Part shown: positions 11,481-22,520 of the stretch, in pieces
Layout of the letters: each line of letters opens with the position of its first letter
How positions within the stretch are numbered: position 1 is the stretch's first letter
DNA from: Amborella trichopoda
Lineage: Eukaryota; Streptophyta; Magnoliopsida; Amborellales; Amborellaceae
Assembly: GCF_000471905.2 (NCBI RefSeq)
Contig: NW_006499810.1
Coordinates: 2,409,622-2,473,621, forward strand
DNA: 64,000 nucleotides
Reading direction: 5' to 3'
The notes under the pieces: model-generated
What the model was told of the DNA's origin: nothing
The model's database searches: none
The model's input: the letters and a program-made list of their open reading frames with translations, nothing else
Program-made: the position numbers and the translations under genes

Positions 11481-11940
11481 CGGCTGTATTTCAAGCAGTG
11501 TATGCCCTACTACTATCCCCAGTGAAGTTTCACCCAAGCCATGATGTGTCATCCTCAGTGGAGTTACACACGGGCCGTTGCACCCAAACTGCGACTTCCT
11601 AAATGAAGTCAGGAGCTGTCCCTCATCCCCAAGTAGGAGTGACACCCATACTACAACCCATTATCCCCAGTGGGGTTAGGGTCATTCTTGCCTCATCAAT
11701 TTCGGTGGGTCTATTTCACACGAAGCTATCTTATCCTCAGGGAGTCAGGTTATCCTCATAAGCCAATTCTGCAAAGAGTACGCTTACCTCCTATAAATCT
11801 AGTGAAGTCTGCCTCTGTTAACCATCATTCATCAGGTCACCATTTTCATCTAGAATTTTAATTTTTGAATGGAATTAACCATTACCCCTAGGGAGTTGGA
11901 TCGCCATCCACAATCCTATTTCCCATGGGGCTCCGCCTAC
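11481..11940 (+). other. Non-coding spacer in A 3' region
   Basis: Loose repeats of CCCCAGTGRRGTT-type words (for example around 11518, 11557 and 11664). No gene seen. Confidence 0.45.
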
Positions 11941-11944
11941 ATGG

Positions 11945-12640
11945 CGACCTAGCCTTGGTCCTTGCTGCATGACCCTAAACTGCACAACCTCGATCTGTGT
12001 TGCATGAACCTAAACTGCATAGCCTCTGTCCATGCTGCACGACCCTAAACTGTACAGCCTCGGTCCATACTGCATGACCCTAAACTACACAGCCTCGGTC
12101 CATGCTACACGACCCAAAACTGCACAGCCTCGATCTGTGCTGCATGACCCTAAACTGCACAGTCTCGATCCATGCTACACGACCCTAAATTGCACAACCT
12201 CGATCCGTGCTGAACAAACCTAAACTTCATAGCCTCAATCCATGAGGCCCGACCCTAAACGGTACAGCCTCGGTCCGTGCTGCACAAACTCCACAGCCTC
12301 GGTCCGTGCTGCACGACCCTAAACTGCATAGCCTCGATTCCTGTGACACGACCCTAAACTGCACAACCTCGGTCCATGCTACGTGGCCCTAAATTGCACA
12401 ACCTCGGTCTGTGCTACACAACCCTAAACTGCACAGCCTCGGTCCGTGTTGTACGACCCTAAATTGCACAGCCTCAATAGGCGTTGCACGACCTTAAACT
12501 GCACAGCCTCGGTCCGTGCTGCACGACCCTAAAATGCACAGCCTTGGTTAGTGTTGCATGACCCTAAATTGCACAGCCTCGGTCCGTGCTGCACAACCCT
12601 AAAACTGCATAGCCTCGATCTAGATGCATGACCCTAAACT
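11945..12640 (+). repeat. 35-bp satellite-like tandem array (A 3' region)
   Basis: About 20 head-to-tail copies of a 35-bp unit with the core GACCCTAAACTGCACAGCCT followed by CGGTCCRTGCTGCAC. Starts of GCCT at 12022 and 12057 give the period. Copies differ mainly by transitions. No unique spacers are present. Arrays of this kind inside Tat 3' regions are known seeds of plant satellites. Confidence 0.93.
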
Positions 12641-13050
12641 GCATGTTCCAGATTATATGACCTTAAACTATAGCGGTGGTCTGTGTTGCATGACCTTAAA
12701 CTGTACAACACCATGGTCCAAACTATATGAACTTAAACTGTAGCGGTGGTCTGTTTTGAATGACCTTATACTACACAACACCATGGTCCAAACTATACGA
12801 CCTTAAACTGTAGTAGATGGTCCGTGTTGCATGACCTTAAACTGCACAACATCATGGTCCAAGCTATATGACTTTAAATTATAGTGGAGGTCTAGGTGCA
12901 CGACCTTAAACTACATGGTCCTTGTCATATGGCTTTAAACTACATAACCACGGTCTAGTTGTGTGACCTTAAACCATAACACCCATCCTAGCCGTATGAC
13001 GTTAAAAGGCTCAGCAACCACGGTCCAGCTGTATGACCTTAACGTACTTG
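12640..13050 (+). repeat. 70-bp higher-order version of the 35-bp repeat
   Basis: Here the unit is a diverged dimer of the 35-bp repeat. One half reads GACCTTAAACTGTAGCGGTGG and the other ACCTTAAACTGCACAACA followed by CCATGGTCC. About three dimers are clear (12650-12860), then single degenerate units continue past 13000 with GTATGACCTTAA words. Confidence 0.82.
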
Positions 13051-14513
13051 ATAGTGTGTGTGCACCACCTTCATTACCTCCCTAGTGAGTTCATTCATTT
13101 CATCACCATACCTCATTCCCCAGTGAGTCTCACCCATGCTCACAAAACGGTGAACCATCTCGCCATCCATACTCGTTGTAAGTTAGTGGGTCACCATCGT
13201 CCACTCACATTTCATATATAGTCCATGTCTCATAAGTAGCCCTGATCCATCTCCCCAAGGGAGCCGAACCACCACCATACTCACTCCATGGCCTTCATAG
13301 ACTGCCATCCATCACGATCACGATCTAGTTGTATGGCCTTAAAAAATAGTGCACATTCAGGCCGTATGACGTTAAACTGTTTTGGACAAGTCCCGGAGGT
13401 GTGACCTTAAACACGCCTTCACAAAGAAAAAGAGAAAAGAATAACAAGCATAGTGCATACAGGAACAGGGGAACGTTATGAGTAAAAATGACAGATGGGC
13501 ATGGTCACGAAACCATCAGTAAAAGTGTTACGTGAATAAAAAAACTAGGCACGGTGAAAACTCGAAAGGGCATTGTGAGCCAGAATAAAAAAAAAGGGTG
13601 GACATGACCAAAAGGTCATGGGTAAAAGAACCCCATAAAAAGAAGTTGGAAAAACCCATCTCTATGGTGTTGCTTCACAAGACTAAGCAAAAATCTGCAA
13701 AGGACACTTAGATCAATAAACAGAATGATACATCACTCGCCTCAATAGGCGGCTTCAATCCTCACTCAAAAGAAGAAAATCCCTGGTGACATAAAACCCA
13801 GGAACCCAAAAACATGAGCTTCAACGAAAAGAGTCCGACAGTCTGAGTCCAGTTGCAAAAGGACTTAAAAGACAGAAGACTCGCCAAGATGGCAAGACAA
13901 GTCTCATGAGGAAGAACATTATTCTCACGAGGTCACAATTACACTCTAAGAATAAACATTACAAAGGTAAGAAACTGACAAAGCAAGGGGAGAACCTGCC
14001 AGAGACTTCAGCTCGCCTAGCCGACAGGCCCAAACCTTCGGGACCGGCTAACACTGCCCCCGACTGGACCCGGTAGTCGAGACCCAAAGTGGTACACTGA
14101 ACATCAAAAGAAAACCTGGTGTAGTAGCAAATAGCACCTACCAAAGCATACCAATGAACCCAGACCAAATGAGAACAATGCCCTTCGCCATGGCACTCAA
14201 TTGCCAAATGGGCGCAATTCTGACTGAGGAGGTCTGTAGAAAATCGTCAGATTCAAAGCCACAAGAAGTCCACAAGAGAGTGAAGACTGTGATAAGATCC
14301 CTCAAAAAAGTTTCTTCTCCCCCTAAAGTCTCCACGGACAGACTCGTGAACAATGCATCCCTACGTCTGAGCAGCTTAGTTACAGCATTACGTGAATCTC
14401 CTTGGTGTTCACGTGGTCCTGTGGCTAGGAAGGAAAAAGTACAATCCTAAGGAAAATTTCCAAATGATTATCCTTCTCACTTCTCTTGAAGAAAAACATT
14501 CAGTAGGGCAAGC
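13051..14513 (+). other. End of A 3' region before the 3' LTR
   Basis: No gene seen. Isolated 35-bp-like words (TATGACGTTAAACTG, GTGACCTTAAAC) persist to about 13410. After that comes A-rich sequence with AAAAGRGTT words. A clear polypurine tract next to 14514 could not be picked out; AGTAGGGCAAGC is the nearest candidate. Confidence 0.5.
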
Positions 14514-17163
14514 TGTTTGAACGTATTTTTCAATACCTTGGTCCCTGGTAGGAAGTAGGTCAATAAAGCCTACAAAACAGTGAAATTTCTCAATAGTCTC
14601 AGAATGATATTCGAATTGGTCAAGATCGTCATCAGCACTCCAAAAGACCACCTGCCAAGTTTCATTGCAATGCGACATGTCTAAGGTAGTGAACACAAAG
14701 GAACAATTTTCAGAAAAAATGGCCTCTAGCACCCTGAAACAGACCCTACAACTGTAAATACATATTTTCGGTGTCTCAAATCACTATAGGACCACTTCCA
14801 TTAGATTCGACATGGTCGAAAACCCTTATGGGTTAAGTTTCTGCTTAATTGGACACTCCAGGACAAAGATAAGAGCAAAATATTAAATAGGAGGGGCCGC
14901 ACACTATTTCCATGTGGCCTCACTGCACCAAAATACCATTAAGTGGTGATTGTTTTTACAGTCACAAACAATCATTTTTGGGGCCTATAACTCACTCGTT
15001 TTAAGTCGGATCGCTCCCAAATTTGGTGAGACTATTCGTCTCATCAAGACGAACAATTCGATATGTGGCGTGCCCCGAGACAATGTTTGAGCAGGGAGAA
15101 AAGCTAGAGAGAAGTTGCCAATCTAGGAAGAAATTGCAAAAAATTTAGCAACGACATGCCTCGCTTGATGGACCAAATCACGACGCTTGTGCAACAGATC
15201 AATGCGAAAATAATTCCATTGTGTGCGTAAGGTCTAGGGCTATCTTTTGTCCGAACCCGTACATGATGGACGGTTAGATTTCATGCGCAAAGCCAACGAA
15301 GTAACTAACATTCTGGTAGCTGGATTCTAGATTCTTGCCAAAACTCAAAAGTTTCGAAATCTTCGTCGGGGTTCTAAATCACGTCCTGTTTGTTGCCACA
15401 CAATCGTGATGGCATGCGTAGAACACTACGATGAAAAAATTATGGAAAAACATCACGGAACGAGCCCACTATCGATCCGAATTTTTCAATATTCAAACAA
15501 ATTTCAAGTCTCATGATCATAGCTCAAAAACATGATTCATGGCTCGAAGTTGGTATCAAAACGATCGCTATGTCGAGCCGTACAAGAAAACAATAATCTT
15601 TCGATCAAACGGCCATTAGAGAAACCCTGGGTCAGCCACAAAAGATCACACAAGTTCTCGGGCAGCAACAAGGACTGTTTTGGAATTTCACACATTGTTA
15701 GGCTGGGGTAAAACAATCATTTTGCACTCATTTTTAAAATTTTTTTAATTCAATCACATCTTAATTTTCAGCAATTAGATCTAATTTTGATCAATCCACC
15801 CATGTTTTGGCACAATAGCAAGACCTCTCGGCCTTCAGTTGATTGTTTGAAGATTGAATAAAAGTTTTGATTCCTTGCTTGAGCCTATGAGTACGTCTTG
15901 GTGAGTGAGAGAAGAGAGAAGAGAGAAGAAAAGGGACCCTTCAAGCATGAAACTTTCTCTCTCATCCCTCTCTCCTTTCCTCTCTCTTTCTCTTTCTCTC
16001 TTCTCTCTTCTCTTCTCTCTCTCTCTCTCTCTTCTTTCTCTCTCTTCTCTCTCTTCTCTCTCTTTTCCTCTTATCTCTCTTTCTCTCTCTCTCTTTTCTA
16101 TGTCTCTTTGTCTTTCTTCTTTCCTCATCTCTATCTCTATTTGTCTCCGTCTGATGCAATCAGTGAGGCTTAACGCCGGTCGATCTTCTCTCTCTTCTTC
16201 AATCAGTCCGTGAGACCTAGTGTCGACTGGTTTTCTCTTTTTTTCTCTGTCAGCTGATGTGACGTAGCATCGATTGGGTTTCTCACTCTTCTTTTGTCAA
16301 TTGGTGAGACATAACGTCAATTGGTTTTCTCTCATCCTCTATCAGTCGACGAGACCTAGCATTGACTGGTTTTCTCTCTCTTCCTCTATCAATCGATGAG
16401 ACCTAGCATCGATTGGTTTTCTCTCTCTTCCTCTGCCAGTCGACGAGACCTTATATTAATTATTTTTCTCTCTCTTCCTCTGTCAGTCGTCTAGCCGTAA
16501 TGTTGTTGCACTAGGATCACATGGCCCGCTTTACTGCCACGACAGACTAACCATCGTGCTTAGCTGGTCGATATTGGTAATAACATCTAGTGGTGATCCC
16601 GTGAGACGGACTTCCTTACTAAGCCCATTTGGCTACCACGTTAGGTCAATTATCAACCAGCCTAGTCACCGCTCTGATCATCTAGCTCGGTCGAATTCTT
16701 CTCTCCCCCCATCTTTCTTTTTCTTTTTGAATGCGCATTCTTGTGTACGTTCATCAGAGAGGAAAAGGGTGAGGTCTGACCCACCTATCCCATAAATTTT
16801 TCCATATACGTGTGTGATTGCAGAAAAGAAGAAAATAGGAAGAATACGAGCCAAGGGAGGCCATTCCGAACCAAATTTATTATAGGGGGCTTTCTTCATG
16901 ATCTAAGAGGGTGCCCACGCGAGTCAGCCAGGGTAAGTCCGAACCCACCTTTAAAATTTCTCTCTCGCCGATTGGTAACATCTGCCCTTGTTTTCGAACG
17001 ACGTTCCTGAGAGAGAGATCTCATAAACTTCTCGGGTCTCCCCCGAAACCTGAGAAGTTTACCACCCGATCCTTTAGGATCTAGAGGGCAAGATCGAGGC
17101 ATCTAACCAATATGTTCCACCAGATCATTCAGATCCGGAGGGCGAGATCGAGGCACCTAACCA
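14514..17163 (+). repeat. 3' LTR of element A
   Basis: Starts TGTTTGAACGTATTTTTCA, matching TGTTTGAAGATATTTTTCA at 53054 and diverged starts at 54727 and 44947 (minus). Ends CACCTAACCA. Order inside: conserved first block (CTATAGGACCACTTCCATTAG), AATAAAAG signal near 15857, pyrimidine tract 15945-16145, inverted-repeat array 16160-16490, then the segment shared with 493-1498. A partial duplication of the GATCGAGGCACCTAACC end lies at 17085-17163. Confidence 0.9.
16160..16490 (+). repeat. 47-bp inverted-repeat array in A 3' LTR
   Basis: About seven units of the same family as 215-745. The cleanest is 16390-16415: arm CAATCGATG, loop AGACCTAG, arm CATCGATTG, a perfect 9-bp stem. Its neighbour (about 16343) has arm CAGTCGACG and CATTGACTG. 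Differences between units are mainly transitions. Confidence 0.85.
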
Positions 17164-17700
17164 GTCGTGAAGACAAATTCAACGTGGCAGCACGAGCACG
17201 GATGCCTTTGAGTTCAGATACAAAACTGGGCATAAGAAAGATGAAGGCATGACGGAGCCGCATGTTGCACAGGAAGACGTGTCAGGACCTTGAAATGCAT
17301 GTACGTGTGAAGGGAGAGAGAAGAGTTTCTTAGACAGAGTCGTACAACATCTGCATGCCCGAGCAAGGAGGCGAGTAAAGATAGTTGGATGGGGCCGCGC
17401 GTACAGTGTGTACCCAGGTTTGTATGAGAGGCTAAAAAGAGAAGGTGTTTTGACGGGGCCTCGCAAAAAGTGTGTGCCCGAGTTTGCATGAAAGGAGGGG
17501 AGGAGTAGACATTTTGTCGGGGTCGTGCGACATCTATGAACCCAAGCTTATTTGAACGAAAACACTAGGACGTAGCCATGTCACTGCACAGACGTATGAT
17601 TTTAGTGGAAGAAGCTTGAGCGTTGTGTGACGGAGCCTCGGGCGGATGCACATTCGAACAGACGTGCATTTGCTGCGGATAAGAGGTGTGATCGGGCATT
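17164..17700 (+). repeat. Degenerate 85-95 bp repeats (element E)
   Basis: Recurring order GACGGRGCCKCGC, GTGTGCCCGAGTTTGCATGA, then a purine-rich stretch, at about 17250, 17340, 17390, 17450 and 17515. Units are too diverged to fix a period exactly. Non-coding. Confidence 0.6.
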
Positions 17701-18080
17701 TTTACCCCATCTTCAACAGTGAATTTTTACCACACTCTCTATTATTGTGTTCCTTTTACCACCGAGAGTAAGAAGGCAATTCCATTGGGTTCACTTTGCA
17801 GCAATGGCCAGCACAAGCTCTGATCCTCTTCATGGAATGAATCGTTTTCCATTTTCTTCACCTTCAATGTTGTCTTTCATGTCCCTCGGTTTCCCCTTTT
17901 ATCTTCTTAGTTTTGCCATTGTGCACCAAGTGTTTGGTTGAATACCTCAACATCTCTTTTTGTTTATTCTGAGTACATCTTGACTCTCTTAAGAATGCCT
18001 TCATTTGTATGAATTTTCTTAGCACTTCCTTTCGACCCATTTGCACGAGCCTTGTGAAGTGCTTGGGTTTGACCATGCTT
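17701..18080 (+). other. Possible first part of the E extra gene
   Basis: An ATG at 17804 opens a short Ser/Phe-rich frame (MASTSSDPLHGMNRF). It precedes repeats rather than the PMD block, so any link to the PMD gene is unproven. No recognised domain. Confidence 0.3.
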
Positions 18081-19372
18081 GTTCACACTGTGAGCATCTA
18101 GGCACGGTCTTGCCGGTGTGCATGCTCTGGGGCCCTCTTGGTGAGGTTAGTTAACCTTGTGTAAGACTGTTCATTTTCTCATGCCCTATGTGCATTTAGG
18201 CAATCATTTCATGGGCGTGTATGCACCATGAACCTTGGTGCATCTTAGCCATGCTTGGACAGGTTTGCGTACACTTGCACACCATGTGCACTTACGCATG
18301 CTTAACTATAGGGCCTTCTTTGCAAGTACACAACATGAGGGTCTTGATGAGGCTGCAAAATACTTGAGTTTGTGTGAGCATGTGGGTTTGGACACTTAGG
18401 TGATGCCTCAAAAGTCATACATCATGAGTACCGCGGGCCTAGGCATATTTGAACTTGTGCATGCCTGGGTTTATGCATGCTTGAATCTGTGTGTGCACGC
18501 TTTATGAACTCATGAAGTTGTGTGTGCATGTATTATATGTGTCACAATTGAGTTTACAGTCAGTCCTGAGGCTGTGCAAGCATGCACCATGGGCATCTTT
18601 GTGCATGTACGCACTATGGGAAATCTTTGAGCGTGTACTTATATGGGCAATCTTTGAACTTATGTGTGCCTGAGTTTGTACGTGTTTGCATTCACGCATG
18701 TACACGGTATAGACACCTAGGTGAAGTGTTCCTTGGGCATGCTCAGACTTGTGCGTGTACGGCTAGAGCCTTAGTGCATCATGCTTGAATTTTGCTCGTG
18801 TACATGCTATGACCTCTTATGTAATGTGTCCTGCGCATACACGTGCTATGTGCACTATGGTTGAATTTGACCTTGTGCATACCCGAATTTATGTGTTCAC
18901 GCACCATGTACACTTTGATGAGGTAGGTTTTGCGCGAGCCCGCATCTAGTTGAACTTGATTTTTTCCCGTGTTCGCTTCAAGCTTAAACTCGTGCATGCC
19001 TGGGTTAGGCTTGAACTTCATGTGCCTACACTTGGCTGAACTTAATTTCGTGCATGTCTGCATTTGGCATGTGCACGCACTATGTGTGTCATAGTCGAAC
19101 TTGCCCATTCACGCCTCTAGTTAGGATTGAATTTGTGCATGCCTGTGTTTGCACATGCACGCACTTGGTCGTGCTTAGTCTTGCGCATGCACACACTATG
19201 TGCGTTTATGTGAGGCCAGTATTGCTTGTGTACACGCTATAACTATTGCTTCAGTTTGTGTGCACTTGGAATTGCTCCTGCATGCACAATGAACACTTGG
19301 ATGAGCTGTCTTGAACTTGATCTTATGTGTGCTTGAGTTTATGCTTTTTCCCTCATGTTTCTTTTTACAGTG
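18081..19372 (+). repeat. Degenerate GTGCATGC-rich repeat region (element E)
   Basis: About 1.3 kb of loosely repeated words: TTGAACTTGTGCATGCC, GAGTTTGTGCATGCACGCAC, CTATGTGCAC. The purine-pyrimidine alternation (TGCATGCACGCAC) is striking. The unit is roughly 50-60 bp but irregular. No gene seen. Confidence 0.7.
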
Positions 19373-19379
19373 AAAATTC

Positions 19380-20830
19380 TTGACGTAAATCAACTGCCTT
19401 GTGATGGGAATTGGGAATCGATTCCTACACAGGTGCTTCTTTTATCCGACGCACCACACTCAGTATTCTTGAACCCACCCACGCACCCTGAGCATCACAT
19501 ATGTGGGAGAGGAAGCCCGACTTTGCTAATATGAGGATGCTAATGGTGAACCCATAGTTCAAGGGAATGGTGTCCCCTTTTATCATTCACTTCATAGGAA
19601 CTTCGTTTCCAATGAAAATCTTCCTACACTGGGGAAGAGGATGTTAGAGAAGCCTGGTCTTCATTGGGTCCTTGGTGGTGTCCGTTTTGAGGGGAAGCAT
19701 CAATATATGCTTGGGTACAGCACTTGGACTTTTGATGTCCTTGATCGCATGCAACGGCTTTGAAGGCATGCGAATTGGCTGCAGCTTGCCAATGCTTAGC
19801 CGGATATTGTGATCGATGCCCCAACACTATCAAGGCCCTGTTGGAGACATGGTACTATAACACCAATAGCTGTCATTTTGATGATGGTGAAGCAGGGATC
19901 ATGCTCCTTAACATGTACTTCATTGGTGGGCTGCCTATGCTGGGCCACATGTACGAAGAGTTTGTACTAAGCAATGAAGTCATCTTTGGAAACCTTCTTA
20001 TAAATGGCGAGCTGCCCCCTCCTGATCTTTGTGAGTTGTTTGAGATTTACCGACTTCTACAGTCATAGTCCAAGCTTGCATCCAAAGGGGTGCATTTTGA
20101 TGTTTAGAGGGATTATTTCCATGGGAACCGCCAAGATAGCGAGGATGCCAGTTCTAGTGCCCTGTGGGAGGATGAAGCACATAGAGCAGAAGTAATCAAG
20201 GCTTCCAAGAGACCATTTACTCCTCCTAAAAGAGTGGAGAAGGACCGAGTGTACTTAGTTGCTTACTTGGTCCACCTTTTATGCAAGTGTGCCCTACCGG
20301 GATCGAGGAGCAACATTATCCAGCCGGGTTGCTTCTTCATGGCCTGTAGACTGGCTCAAGGGCATGAGTATGCCTTTGCCCAGCCAATCTTGTGCAACAT
20401 CTATCATGGCATGGGGGCCATTGAACAAGGTAAGGCTCCCTCGAGAGATAATAAAGGCGAGTCCATTGTTGGTGAGGCCTTTCCCCACCATTTTGCGATG
20501 AGTTTCCCAGTCCACTATGTCTTCAGGTGGCTGTCTGCATATTTCCCTGAGAGGGGAACCAACCCATGTACTCTCGGAGCATATGATATCAATGGGAGCC
20601 TTACAGGTACAGCTACCCTCATATGCTAAGAATTGTCGGAATGAAGGCTGTGTTCAGGTGGCCTGGAGAAGCCTGCAAATTCTTGGTCGATATCTCTTTC
20701 TTTGCTAGTGGGAACCCCTTTCATGTAGGCAGTTCTACTGATAGCGCCTTCATAGACGCTTTTGGTGTAGTTTTGATGAGCTAACCACCGAGACAAAGGA
20801 GATCATGTATCTCCTAAGTGTAAGAGGTTG
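19380..20830 (+). pseudogene. Plant mobile domain (PMD, aminotransferase-like) extra gene of element E
   Basis: The block around 19800-20068 reads CPNTIKALLETWYYNTNSCHF then DDGEAGIMLL and IGGLPMLGHMYEEFV, matching the PMD pattern (ALLERW, THTFHF, GE, GLP). A second block (20234-20629) has DRVYLVAYLVHLLCKCALP, NIIQPGCFFMACRLAQG and ILCNIYHGMG, the PMD pattern of a hydrophobic stretch, a PxxFxMAxxxAxG block and a xxxIYxGL block. PMD proteins include host genes MAIN/MAIL and many transposon copies; PMD-bearing extra genes are known in Tat retrotransposons. Position between pol and the 3' LTR in the sense direction fits an extra gene. Broken copy. Confidence 0.75.
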
Positions 20831-20959
20831 TATTCTTTCATATAGGGGTGGGAGATAGGAAATTGGAGCGCTATTCACTCACAGATTTGCATGCCAGCAT
20901 GGGCTAAACCAGGGTTAAAGCTTTACCATACTGTTTGAGAAGAAGTATGGGAAGTAAGG

Positions 20960-22476
20960 CGCACAACAAGACCATGAGGCTCTAGGGATGAATCAAGAGT
21001 CTTGGTCGGATATGAATATGAGAATTGTCTGGGAGACCTGTCTTAATCTCACAGGTTTGAGCAAGTTTTTGGTCCCTCACTACGAGCATGTGGGTCATGC
21101 AACAAAAGGTTATTGGCAGTGGTGGAATGTCACCAACTGTTCTTACTGGATTTCGGACGATCCATGGAAAGCCATCAATAGTGTAAAGCGTGGTAGCAGG
21201 GTTGGGAAAATCTTTCTCCCCCTTCCTTCCCCAAAGTTTATGAGCCAAGTTACCCTGCTGATTGGAAAGAGCTTACCAAGCCTTGTTTTTTGAACAGAGA
21301 CCTCACCGGCATAGAGTACTTAACTTTTGAGGGTGAAACATGGTCTTTGTTTGATGACCTCTTCTCTATCTTTGAGTGGGTTAAGGGGCGTGTGGTCCTT
21401 GGTCACGAAGGTCGTCTTATTCAAGACCTTAATGCTTTGATAAAAATTGGACCTCATTGTGCCCCTGCAGTCAGGCCTTGCCATGGTAAGAAGACCCAAG
21501 TTGTCCTCCAAGTCGTCTTAAAAGACGGGGTAAAGAAGAAAAAAGTAGGAGAATGAAGACTACTACAAGTTCTGAACCAAATGTACTTACAAAACCCGTA
21601 GTCACAAAGAAATGGACTAAGAGGGCTGCATCGAGCCCAAGTGCTCCTCCCCAGACGCCTCCCACTTTGAGAAAGGAGGCTGACACGCCTTCTCGTCCTA
21701 AGAAGCGTGCGAAGACATATGCCTCTCCAAGCCTTGTGATGCCCTCGACAGTGGCGACCCCTGCTCAAGAAATCATTGTCGAAGCTACTACGGTTCAAAT
21801 AACTGAACTTGATCATGGATCAGAGAGCATTCTCCCCCCCTTTAGTTGAGATAGAGGCATCTCATACTGAAAATGTTACTAAGGGTGCCATCCCCTTTTC
21901 GTTCTTCTTTGAGTCAGGGATACTTCCTCTGTACCATCATTGAGGAGGGAGGCATTCTTGAGGCTGAAGCTATTGAATAAGAAGTAGTTATTCTTAAAGC
22001 CCCTACCTCCGTTGCTTCAGAAGTAAAGTCTCGACCTGCTGCTTCTTCTAGTGCTGGATTGGAGCTTATAGTAGTTGTGAGTGCCTTCAGGTGAAGGGAC
22101 TTCGTCTGAGTTAGTCACCTTTTCCAATGAACCTCTAGCTTTGGTGCCTCAGGAAGCAGTGGTGATCACTAAGGTTCCTCCTCTGGTTTTAACCGACTCT
22201 TCTTCTGTAACTTCCTTGGCGTCGATTAGAAAAGCTTCAATGGTGAGAAACATGTTACAATTGAGTCTTCAGGGAGTGAAGGAGTGCTCCCTTTCTAATC
22301 TGGAGGTCGAGATCAACCTAGTGAAGGATCGTATGGCTGCCTTGAAACTATTCCATTATGATAAGGAGACCTTTGACATATTTGGATATCTTCTCAGGAA
22401 TCTTGAGCAGTGGGGGAATGAAGTCTTGCAGCTATTTGATGGTATTTTTCAACACTTTTATCCTCGATGCGAATAA
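20960..22476 (+). pseudogene. C-terminal part of the PMD extra gene region (element E)
   Basis: Continues the coding-like composition: YWQWWNVTNCSYWISDDPW and YLTFEGETWSLFDDLFSIF, then a basic, Ser/Pro-rich tail with TPSRPKKRAKTY, which resembles a nuclear localisation signal. The region ends in a helical stretch (EVEINLVKDRMAALKLF) shortly before the LTR. Function unknown. Broken copy. Confidence 0.55.
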
Positions 22477-22520
22477 AGAGAGAGTAATTTACAACCTAAG
22501 CCCGTTATTACCAAAATGCC

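Larger units (their letters stand above)
1..17163 (+). mobile_element. Element A: Ty3/gypsy Tat/Ogre-like LTR retrotransposon, left end outside window
   Basis: Two related LTR copies (1-1498 and 14514-17163) bracket a body reading + in the order leader, gag, RT, RNase H, archaeal-like RNase H, integrase, long 3' region. The second RNase H between RNase H and integrase, the Arg-tRNA-type primer site and the very large size are hallmarks of the Tat/Ogre lineage. The 3' LTR is about 2.65 kb, so roughly 1.15 kb of the 5' LTR lies left of the window and the whole element was probably about 18 kb. No protease was recognised. The coding regions are broken in many places (more than ten). By-eye comparison of about 235 bp of the LTRs gives about 13% difference, mostly transitions, so this is an old, methylation-decayed fossil. 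It appears to lie inside element E. Confidence 0.93.

Noticed and set aside
12032-12223. 63-residue frame with repeating LHDPKLHSL peptides
   Set aside because: Translation of the 35-bp array.
11945-12640. CRISPR-like appearance of evenly spaced 35-bp repeats
   Set aside because: Units are head-to-tail with no unique spacers, in a plant retroelement.
19760-20629. PMD region as a host MAIN/MAIL gene
   Set aside because: Broken, flanked by repeats, and followed by a Tat LTR in the same orientation; best explained as an extra gene of element E.
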